Below are positions 35,062 to 44,945 of a DNA stretch of 64,000 bases, piece after piece; position 1 is the stretch's first letter, and every line of letters begins with the position of its first letter. The DNA comes from Branchiostoma floridae (taxonomy: Eukaryota; Chordata; Leptocardii; Amphioxiformes; Branchiostomatidae). The position numbers and the translations under genes are program-made. The stretch is from contig NC_049991.1 of the NCBI RefSeq assembly GCF_000003815.2, positions 5,200,743 to 5,264,742 of the forward strand, given 5' to 3'. The notes under the pieces were generated by a model, which saw nothing but the letters and a program-made list of their open reading frames with translations, was not told the DNA's origin and did not search any database.

Positions 35062-37028
35062 AGGATATGCAGCTTGTACTCTTTAGTACAAACCTGGTGT
35101 GTTACGCCATTAAGCTCTTTTCTGAGAAAGCAATAAGGTAAAAAAAAGGTACTTATCCGGCACGTTTGCTTTACACGTGGTGTCTTCTTACCTACGAAAA
35201 TCTCAAGAATCTATTCGAATTTCTCTCAAGTCTCCTTGTGAATGAATATCCGCCATACGAGCTGCCAAATAAGCCACCTTAAGAGGAATACCGTTTCAAG
35301 ACACGTCTTTCTTTGAAGACGATCCTTTCACCCTTAAGTGTTCGTGAGTGGTTTCAACGTGGGGCTTTTACTAGTAATATAAAAATATATAGATATTTAT
35401 ATATATAGATATCCTTCACGATTCTTAGAAATAGATCTTTACACAGAATTCTTTTGAAAACTTGACTTCTAAATGTAGTCATAACATTGTGCTTAAGGAC
35501 GTTGTCCTCAAGGATGACCCCCCTTAAGTGCTGTTTGCGCCCTGGGGTACGTTCAGGTATTACCTTATAAAGTAATGCACTTTAGGCTTGGTATTGAACT
35601 GTATTCCTTGTAAGTACAGCTAAAATTAACCACTCATGGCCATGAATGGCGTAGTATAGAATTTCTATCATGCTAAAATAGATTTTCAAGTGTGCCTTTA
35701 TACTGGGAATCACACGTGCTTATAAAAAAGATCTTTAAAACAATTGTGCTGTTAACGTGTCTCCCATAACTTTAAGTGTCATGTTGAAATTTTATGACAA
35801 TGTTGTTGGAGAAATAGGATAAGATTGTTGATAAAAATTGTACAATTTGGTTGCTTCTCTTCTTCTTCAGTATTCCCTAGCCCCAATGGCCGGAATAAAT
35901 TGTGACCAGTATAAATAAACGAATGAAAGTAACGGAGAGACATAAACAACTAAATTTGTGTGTGCACAAGACAGGACAAGTGCATGTAGTGAATCAGTAA
36001 TACATGTATCTAGTACATATATACATGACGTGTGGGAATGGCTCAATGCAGCAGGGTCCTACCCAGCTCAGTTTTGAACTGGAAGAGTTCATTCCACTCT
36101 CTGATGGTCCGAGGGAAGAACGAGAGCCAGTTAGTAGTAGTTGGTCCTGCACACAATGCCAATGGCCTGCAATGTCTATGAGTGATTGGTGCATCAAGCT
36201 ACCAGGACAATAATGATCATGTATAGTACATAAAATGACGTTGTTGATGATTTTGGTATTTTTACTAGGACAGAATATTACCATTTCTAAGAAACTTTTA
36301 CGAGTGCTTAATTGATGCCCAGTAACATGTTGAATGTGCTTGATTTCCATGCAAGCTTCACACGTGCTTCATTTCTGGGAAACTTTAAATGTGCTTGGTC
36401 CTGCAAATATCTACTCATGCTCGTTTCCATAAAAACAAGTCTTTTCCACAGCCTAGGGAAACAAAACATAACATAACATGTGCTTGATTTCCATAAACAA
36501 GTCATTTACACATGCTTGAATTCCGGGAAAGCTTCGCATGCATTTATAGTGAAGATAACAGATCTTTCTTTATGTACTGTCTTATGTACTTTGCCTGCAT
36601 ATATAGTTGAGATGACAGATCATTTGTTGTACTTATGCAACAACACCAGAAGAAAGGCTGTAAGACCACGCAATAGAAGATGCGATTTCATAAGGAACCT
36701 TTAAAGGTTAGACTTAAAGAACATGTGGAAAGGTTAAGAGCCCCCTGAGTTTTATGTCTGATTTGAGATAAAGCCTTATTAAAGGGCAGACCAGTGGGAA
36801 TTATCAGTCACTTTTGCTTTAATCTGATTTCAAAACGAAGCTTTGTACAGAACACCACACAAAATGGTGACTCTTGAGAACTCATACAATAATTTTAAGC
36901 TGCTCTTTGATACAATACACTAAAAAATCGGTCTGCAAATGCATAAATAAACACACAGTGTACGTATAAGCCCAATATGACATGTATCACAACATGTCAA
37001 ACATACGGTTTCATAGTAGGTACAAAAT
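35062..37028. other. Intergenic DNA downstream of ERCC1
   Basis: No gene recognised. Between about 36320 and 36545, short GTGCTTGATTTCCAT-like phrases recur, a weak local repeat. The rest is AT-rich. Confidence 0.4.
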
Positions 37029-37034
37029 TTTATT
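37029..37034 (-). terminator. Candidate ERCC1 poly(A) signal
   Basis: The minus strand reads AATAAA 157 bp beyond the ERCC1 stop codon, a normal distance for a polyadenylation hexamer. Cleavage was not tested. Confidence 0.45.
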
Positions 37035-37190
37035 ACTGGTACATCATTTTACAGTGTAAAGGCACCAAATTTGAATTCGATGCATTGACCATGATTCTTG
37101 TATAAATTCATCATTCATTTCCTTGAAACAGATCTTGTATGGCGAGTATTTTACGGTGAACGAATAAAATTGTGAGATGATGTTCAAATC

Positions 37191-40100
37191 TTAAGTTTGT
37201 TCGGCTGGTTTAGGTTTCTTACTCCTCAGGAAGGGCTGGTGTAGGGCGTCATAAACTCTCTTGGCCTGGGGAACAACAGATGATGTCAAATAAGGAATAG
37301 AAATCATCCATCCATCCATCCATCCATCCATCCATCCATCCATCCATCCATCCATCCATCNNNNNNNNNNNNNNNNNNNNNNNNNNNNNNNNNNNNNNNN
37401 NNNNNNNNNNNNNNNNNNNNNNNNNNNNNNNNNNNNNNNNNNNNNNNNNNNNNNNNNNNNCATCCATCCATCCATCCATCCATCCATCCATCCATCCATC
37501 CATCCATCCATCCATCCATCCATCCAGCGACATCCGTCCATCCATCCATCCATCCATCCATCCATCCATCCATCCATCCATCCATCCATCCATCCATCCA
37601 TCCATCCATCCATCCATCCATCCATCCATTCACTCACTAATTCATGCACGCACACACTCATTCATTCATTCATTCATTCATTCATTCATTCATTCATTCA
37701 TTCATTCATTCAATCAACTGAAAAATATTCAAATCATTCAAGAAGGAATGCCAAATTATTTATGAAGCAATAATGTGACCTACAACATTATTGACAACAA
37801 GTCAGAAGATTGAAATACATGTACGATGAAAATAACTATCATGATTATGACAGAAATTTAAATGAAAGTTGACTAAATGATTGTGTACCTTCTGTGGTCC
37901 AAACCCAGGACAAAGAGCCAGGTCTTCTTTGGACGCTTTTATTATCCCTTCTATAGACTGCAAGAAAATTGGCATATTTTCAATCATTGTAAAATTTACA
38001 TATCTTATACATATTATGAAATTCCAACATCTACTTAAAATATACTGCAATGTAAATTTCATATACTGTTTTTGTATATAATCTTTATTCTTGCTCACCA
38101 TGGTGTAGCATTTGTCAGTTTAGAATATTTGTGTTGACTGTATCATATAATACATTTATAGTAGATATAGATCACTCTATTGACAGAAGCCCCAATCACG
38201 ATTCTAAGCAGGTACAAGGGCAATTTCCCATTCCTAAACTGTATGTCAATCTATTGACCTAAGTTGACAATCACAAATCAAAGTTAAAAAGTCAGCCTTT
38301 TAAAGGAATATCTTCACATTTACAGTCTCCGATAAAGATATCTATCCCAATCAGTGACTCTACCAGATTGCAATGTCTACCCTTACACAGGGCTTTAGCT
38401 AGCGTTCGTTTTTCCATCAATTGACAGAAATTTGCTGCCTGAGACGGAATTTTTTTAAACAAATTCGTCAACCTTGACGGACAAAAATTCTTGGTGGAAG
38501 CTACAGGCGGCTTGGGGACGCTGTCCACGGTCGGAAAGCCACACACTGTTTGTTTTGCTATTGTTATGATTGTTGACCTAGTGTGTCGGCGCCCTTTTGC
38601 ATACGGTAATCTCATTAAAAACCAGTTTTTCAAGGTCTCAGTTCCGTCTTTCTAACTTAATTTTCGCGAGTTTCGCGACAATGGGAATCGGCTGACGGAA
38701 AAAAATTTCGAGCTGGCTAGAGCCCCGACATGTACATTGTGTATTATGTATATGAAGCTTGCTGCCTCCAAAGAAGAAACCTATTGTATTGTACATAGAA
38801 ACATAAGATAGACAAATAGAATGGACATTTCTTTTTAGGTTACTAGTGTCACATCTATGTATCAGTCTATACTCTATAGACTAATGTACCTTCATTTACG
38901 TTATCATATCTACATTATCCTTTTCCAATTAGCCTATGGACATGAGTTTGCAAATAAAGTTAATATGTACTTACCCTGAATGTTGTAACAAGTGTGGACA
39001 CATCGGTCTTGTTCACCGATCGGATGGTGGTCAGAAAATCTGTCGCCTGTAACATGTGTACTTGTTATCTGTAGGTCCTCACTGATGTATACAAAAATCA
39101 TCTACAAATACACGTACAAGGCAGTCAACAATCTCATTGCACAGCATACTTAAAAAAAAAAAAACATTACAAGAGGTCACAACCAGCGCTTCCACACCTT
39201 AACATGCAAAGCCGAAACACACAGGGCAAGCTACTTCACCCGCACAGTTATAGAGTGGAATAGCCTGCCTGAACATCTGGTAGATGCCACTTCCATAGAA
39301 CATTTCAAAGCCGGGGTAGCCAAGCATTATGGCTACCCTAGCTCTGCCCAGCTGTAAGACCCAGTCATGCCCTATAGCAAGATAACTTGTACAGCACAGC
39401 AGCGTTATTTTTGTTTGTTGAATGGATTCGTTCTCCACTTCACTATTTCGTCTCACCACCACCGGTTTGCTAGGGCATCCTCACTCCCCTGGGCACAAAG
39501 TCCCGCGAGGGGCATTGCCCAGTATTACGTAGATGTAGATGTACACTTAAACAAATCTACAATGAAAATCAGCCAAATTCAGTATAACTACTGTTTGGCG
39601 CAACTCACCAGCTTAGCAGGAAAGCAGCGCAACAGCAGCTGGTTACAATACACTAAACGACCTAACCTTTGCACATCTGACTGCAGATGTTGTAAGAAGC
39701 CATCTAGTGAAGATGCTGCTAATGTATAAAGTATTATCAAAAAGAGTAGTGGTCTAATCCAGTTCAAGCTAAAGGGTTCAAGTTCCAGTCCAACAAACTT
39801 GGTATCATGAGCAGTCAATTTTGAGCAGTCAAATCTTACAGTCCAGTATTAAACAGGTCATAGTTCAGTACAAAACTGGTTTGATACGTCTAAAGGCAGT
39901 TCAACAGTTCTGCAACACAAACAAACAATCAAGTCACCTTTGAGAGGTAGTCCTTGTCAGTTTTCTCCTTGATCAGATCTGCAGGTTTGCTTTCGTAAGC
40001 CTTGTATGTCTCCAAATACTTCCCTGCCTCTTCTGCACTGTGAGTAAAAAAGCATGATTGTAAAGCTATCTGCAGTTCTATCATTGGATCAAAAGGGGGA

Positions 40101-43100
40101 GCTACTAAATTCTACCATGTAACTGACCTTCAACACAAACTGGCCACTGACGTTTAGGCCATAGATTTGATTATTTGGATGACATTCCCACATGAATCTA
40201 TTTTTGGCCGTTTCCATAAAAACAAAAGTTTCCTACCGTACTGTAAAGCATACAAATCAGATTTTTCCCTTGAGTGAGATCTTGATATGCTTGTTTACAG
40301 TAACTTTTTACAGTCATGACATGAAGCAATGGTTAACATAGCAAGATAGAGGCAATGATAAGAATTCCATTGCTGGAAGTAAAAATGCACATAAAAGTGA
40401 CTTTTGAAAAATTGGTTCGGGCAAGTAAATGTTCTATGTGCTTGTCCGATAGAACAAGTGAATTTTAGAAAACTTGTCCAACTCTGAACAGTCATGTAGA
40501 AAAAGAATTCTTAATCTTTTTTTAAGATATCCATGTTAAGGACTTTGCTATCTTAACATATGACTTACATAGGTGCTTACCTCCAAGCTAAAATAAGAGT
40601 ACAATCTGCCAGGATACACATCTTTGCCAGCTCCTTTAATGAGTGATGAGGGTCAGCCTGTGATAAGAAAGAAAACATTACAAGTCAATAAAATGCTTAT
40701 TTCTCTATCACAATAAAAGTGCTGGTAGTGTCTGTAGCCTCTTAAGTGTCCATAACACCTATAAGTGTACTATCCGTACCCCCGGTAGTGTCCGTACCTC
40801 TTGTAGTCTCTGTATACCCCTAGTAGTGTCCGTACCACTTGTAGTGTCCATACCGCTAGTAGTGTCCGTACCACTTGTAGTGTCCATACCGCTAGTAGTG
40901 TTCGTACCCCTAGTAGTGTCAGTACCCCTTGTAGCGTACGTACCCCTTGTAGTGTCTGTACCCCTTGTAGTGTCCACACTTCAGTAATGTTCGTACCCCT
41001 AGTAATGTCTGTGCCACCAGTAGTGACTGTATGCCCAGTTGTGTCCGTACCCCCGGTAGTGTCCGTACCCCCGGTAGGGTCCGTACCCCCAGAAGTGTCC
41101 GAACCCCTGTAGTGTCCGTACCCCCAGAAGTGTCCGAACCCCTGTAGTGTCCGTACCCCTTGTAGTGACCGTACCCCTTGTAGTGACCGTACCCCTTGTA
41201 GTGACCATAGCCCTTGTAGTGACCGTACCCCATGTAGTGTCCGTACCCCTCGTAGTGACCGTACCCCTTGTAGTGACCGTACCCCTTGTAGTGTCTGTAC
41301 CCCTTGTAGTGTCCGTACCCCCAGTAGTGTCCGTACCCCCTGTGGTGTCTGTACCCCTTGTAGTGTCCGTACCCCCAGTAGTGTCTGTACCCACTGTAGT
41401 GTCCGTACCCCTTGTAGTGACCGTACCCCCTGTAGTGTCCATACCCCGAGCAGTGTCCGTACCTCATTAGGCTTAATGTATGTATGAACACTCATATCGA
41501 ACTGGGTTGAAAACTTCCTCCTCTGTATGATCAACTGAACTGCACATACTCTACTACTCACCACGTCCACCTGTACCAGCAGTATCCTGAGCATGTAGCT
41601 GCGGCCCAGCTGCTGCAGTCGGTCCTGGATGTAATTCGGGTGCAGGTGGTGGTACCGCAAACTGTGGAATGGCACATATGTCACTACACACAATATGGAA
41701 AGCAAGGTAGCATGTGTTCCACAAGGAATAGTCCTTGGACTAAATCTCTTCTTCTTTCATTTTTTAAAGCACAAAAAGTAGACAAAACTACTTCTGATAC
41801 TTTTACTGTTAACTGTTACAGTGATAAAAAGAGCTTACTTATAATATGATGTCTTTATGCTTATAATCATGAATGTACTATTTTGCAGACAACACGAGCA
41901 TTAAGTTAAGCTATACACTTACTTCTTTGAATATTTCTCAAGACTTTTTTTGAGAGACAAACACATTTTATACATCCAAAATACTGCACTATTAATAGAT
42001 ACTGCAGTGAGGGTCTCATCATGCAGAGCTATGGACCAATTAGATTACTTCATTCAAGTAAAATGCAAAATAAACAACAGCATAAGAATGGCTATAAAAC
42101 TAATAAGGTTGCCCATTGGTGCAAAATTGGGGAAAATCTAAAAACCTTACCTTAGGAACAATGCGCAAGAAGTCTTTCCTAAGACGTAGTCTGGAATGAC
42201 ATCTCCAAACTCCCAGGCAACATTTCTGATATTCTTGATGACTGGGTTCCCTTTCTAGGTTATGATATCATAAAAAAAGATAATGATAACTTTCATATCA
42301 GTCTGGTAGATTACTCATTGTATTAATGTATATAATGTACTACTGTAAATGCATTTAACTTTTTTTAAAATTTTAAGTTCGCTGTGGTTTTAAGTTTGCG
42401 GTAGCAACATGCACTGTAGTCTCCTACTGCTATGGAACAATGTTCGTGGTGGTTTCAAATTCTGCACAAACATTAAACCACCGCGAAAGTTTCTGCATTT
42501 ACAGTATTTCCGATACACCTTTTGACACATGCATGTACAATTAAAACTAATTCAAATTAATACTACCTTTGAAAAGTACAAATAAGTTATGTACATATGT
42601 CATAACACTACTTGCAAACATGGCTTGTATAGATCATGGTCTACAGTACAAGGGGAAATTTATGCAGATAAAATCGTAACTTTGCAAATATGCATAAAAC
42701 TCACCTGTCTTGGATTGATAACAATACTGTTCAACTTCGTTGTTCTCGGCACAGCAGGTCCTCTGAAAAACAAAACAATAAAAAAAATCATCTTTTATAA
42801 TCACTTCCTGCACTAAAACAGAAAACAAGAATTATATGAATAGATGAAAGTATTCTCTTGAAAAAAAAGTCACATATTAGGTACTGTTGCTCTTAACAAC
42901 TATTGTGAAATGTACAAACATTTCAAAATTTAGTCCTTACAAACTGTGCATACAATGAACTAACAGGTTAACCCCTGTGGCATCGTCAAAAAAAGCTCTT
43001 ACGCCTTTGCAGCAGCGCCCCCTACGTTGCAGTGCTCTCCCTCAGGAAGACCAAAAACATCCAGAAATGTAGACCCAGTCCTACTTCTGGCATTAGGACC

Positions 43101-44204
43101 ACTGCTACTACCGCCGGCCAGCATGGTACCACCTAAACTGTCCCTGGCGTCAATACCGGTAAAACTCTTGGAATCATTGCTTGTTGATGGTACTGCGTCA
43201 TATTTCGCCACCTTCGACGCTTGTGGTTGGCCACTTGTTGAAGGACCATCTGAAGTGATTTTGCTTGCGAGATTTGCAGCCGAAATATTATGTTGGTTTC
43301 TGTTTGTGACACCATTGGAAACACTTCTTTCTTGCTGTGCTGAAGTTGTTGTAACAAAGGATTTGGAAGTTCTAGAAACGTTGCCCTTTGATGTGTCGCC
43401 TGTAGAACTGAGCGTGGTTGTAATAGTGGTCGCAGCATGTTTGTTGTTGGCAGTTATAGGCCCCTTTCTGGATGCTCCAACTGTCTTTCCAGCTTTAAAC
43501 AAGGACCTAACCTAAAGAGAAAGAAGCATTCCAGTGCACGTGAGGAACATGTATGTATAAAATATAAATGTATCAGCCTTCAGGTGAAAAATGCTGACTA
43601 TTTTTAGTCATATCTATTATACAGTAACAAATACAAATGTATAGGACATATTAATTATGAATACGTGTAATGCATATCGACCACGTTAAACAGCCTCATT
43701 ACTCAACACATTGGGTACCTGCCTATGGCACTGGCTGCAAATACACCCGATATTATTATTATTATTATTATTATATCAAACTCCTTGAATTCAATCTCAT
43801 TTGTAAAAATATTTATGTTTGAAGTTTTGCTCCATATCTAAGTTTTCCTTTTCCAAATATCATTGGCCTGTTACATTATATAAAACAAATAAATATTGTT
43901 ACCTTATATGCATGATTACTTCAATCTATTGTTGTGATATATCTACAAAGTTGTTGTCTCTGTATACTAGTATTATTCCTACATACATGTATGGGGCGGG
44001 GGTATACCCCTTCCCCCCTCCATGCAAGCAGTAATATTGCCTTTTTCGTTAAGAAAAGTCATTTTTCTTACTGCAAGGCATACAGCTATATTTCAAACCT
44101 CTAAACTACTGTTGACTAAATCATAAAAACATTACCGGTCCGCTAGTATCATCGTAAACGTCGTCTAAATTTGGAATGTTGAATTTCTTCCCGCGGTCAG
44201 CCAT
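37191..44204 (-). CDS. ERCC1: DNA excision repair protein ERCC1
   Basis: Ten coding exons: 44204-44136, 43511-43003, 42762-42705, 42254-42151, 41661-41562, 40657-40581, 40037-39938, 39046-38975, 37957-37889 and 37265-37191 (stop TAA). All junctions are GT-AG with matching phases; the product is 410 aa. It starts [15 protein letters not shown]. The central domain contains [20 protein letters not shown] and [16 protein letters not shown]. It ends with a helix-hairpin-helix segment, [12 protein letters not shown]...[10 protein letters not shown]. In known ERCC1 the central domain binds DNA and XPA, and the HhH domain pairs with XPF to form the nuclease that cuts 5' of lesions. The protein is about 110 residues longer than human because exon 2 encodes a long Ser/Thr/Asn-rich, probably disordered N-terminal segment. 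Twin CREs lie just upstream of the ATG. Confidence 0.96.
37304..37630. repeat. (CATC)n microsatellite with assembly gap
   Basis: An ATCC/CATC tetranucleotide tract in the last ERCC1 intron, with 100 N at 37361-37460 (a round-number gap, so the true length is unknown). An interruption (CCAGCGACATCCGT) lies near 37525. Open frames reading WMDG repeats here are artefacts of the tract. Confidence 0.95.
37658..37713. repeat. (ATTC)n microsatellite
   Basis: A clean CATT/ATTC run about 30 bp to the right of the (CATC)n tract, in the same ERCC1 intron. Confidence 0.9.
39163..39540 (+). pseudogene. 5'-truncated LINE: reverse transcriptase C-terminus and 3' UTR
   Basis: The plus strand in ERCC1 intron 7 encodes about 65 codons ending at TAA (about 39355-39357). 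They include [22 protein letters not shown], then [18 protein letters not shown] and [11 protein letters not shown]. The 'F..RT...WN.LP..VV' ending is typical of CR1/L2-type non-LTR retrotransposon ORF2 proteins. The 3' UTR continues to a TAGATG-repeat end near 39540. Its orientation is opposite to ERCC1. Confidence 0.7.
40726..41466. repeat. 18-bp minisatellite in ERCC1 intron 5
   Basis: Roughly 40 tandem units of about 18 bp, consensus GTAGTGTCCGTACCCCTT, with point variants (GACC for GTCC, CCAG or CCTG for CTTG). The period is a multiple of three, so several frames on both strands stay open (TTRGTD, GYGHYK, SVPLVV patterns). These are not genes. Confidence 0.95.
42343..42504. mobile_element. 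CTGTAAATGCA MITE, copy 5
   Basis: Located in ERCC1 intron 3. Ends CTGTAAATGCAT and TGCATTTACAG, flanked by TA. The interior is decayed but retains TTAAACCACCGCGAAAGTTT. Confidence 0.8.
43679..43772 (+). mobile_element. 5S-SINE 3' end, solo
   Basis: The segment from CGACCACGTTAAACAGCC through GGGTACCTGCCTATGGCACT to a (TTA)n tail is the complement of 44655-44745, the 3' part of the 5S-derived SINE. It is a 5'-truncated copy in ERCC1 intron 1. Confidence 0.8.
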
Positions 44205-44300
44205 CTTGATTTACGTCATTAGGTCAAAGTTCACGAGCAGAGGTTCCTCCTTGGTTCGTGACGTCAAAGACATGACGTCACTAGCTAGCAGGTGTTTGAC
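44205..44300 (-). promoter_or_regulatory. ERCC1 upstream region with twin CRE palindromes
   Basis: Two perfect TGACGTCA sites at 44259-44266 and 44273-44280 lie 54-76 bp upstream of the ERCC1 ATG, with starts 14 bp apart. A TACGTCA half-site is at about 44212. Such sites bind CREB/ATF factors; use as the ERCC1 promoter is inferred from position. Confidence 0.55.
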
Positions 44301-44650
44301 GCCGGTTGGAAGTCTGCCAGATTGTACCTTACATTACATACTACAAAGTTGTACTCTAAAGACGTCTTTGTTTCCGTAGAAATTGCATTTTTTTTTAGTT
44401 GTTAACTAAATTCCATGCACAGAATTTGCAGTGCTATCATTGAGAGAAGGGTCAGAGAACAATTGCAAATGTACGAATTTGCAGAAATGTAATAACTTTG
44501 GTAACTTTTGATATTTCTTATGAGCGCACATAATTTAACGCTCTTATAATTCCTGGAAGCTGTTGTATAGCCTTGTATATGCATTATCTGGTAATATGCC
44601 CTCCCAAAAGTACCATTTCATCCTGCACGTGACAAAACTTTTGTAAGGTT
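44301..44650. other. Intergenic, nothing recognised
   Basis: Between the ERCC1 upstream region and the SINE. No supported feature. Confidence 0.4.
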
Positions 44651-44651
44651 A

Positions 44652-44945
44652 TAATCAGAGATTATAATAATAATATCGGGTGTATTTGCAGCCAGTGCCA
44701 TAGGCAGGTACCCAATGTGTTGAGTAATGAGGCTGTTTTAACGTGGTCGAGGCACCTCCTCGAGCACGGGACCCCCGTTTTACGTCCCTCCCGGAAGACG
44801 ATTTCGTGGAAAGCTTCGTGAGGCTACAGCAATCCGGACGTCCTTGGTTGGTCTCCCATCCAAGCACTGTCCGGACCGCGCGTTGCTTAACTTCCGAGAT
44901 CGAGGGATCGGGTGTACCAACGCGCCACGCGGCCGTAGCAACTAA
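44652..44945 (-). mobile_element. 5S rRNA-derived SINE (SINE3-like)
   Basis: Read on the minus strand, 44940-44821 follows animal 5S rRNA closely: CTACGGCC, a CCCGATC...TCGATCTCGGAAGTTAAGC block, GTGCTTGGATGGGAGACC, and GTCCGG...TGCTGTAG at the end. The internal box A/C region is therefore retained. The body follows, then a 3' end with GTGTATTTGCAGCC and an (ATT)n-like tail at 44652-44675. The 5S part is too diverged to be a functional rRNA gene. Confidence 0.85.

Noticed and set aside
37191-37661. WMDG-repeat frames across the gap
   Set aside because: Artefact of (CATC)n plus Ns. Only 37265-37191 is coding (ERCC1 last exon).
40770-41705. Long minus- and plus-strand open frames with [11 protein letters not shown]-, [11 protein letters not shown]- or SVPLVV-type repeats
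   Set aside because: They are readings of the 18-bp minisatellite in ERCC1 intron 5. Only 41661-41562 in this span is real coding sequence.
44821-44940. Functional 5S rRNA gene
   Set aside because: It is diverged from 5S at many positions, including the 5' third, and continues into a SINE body with a tail.
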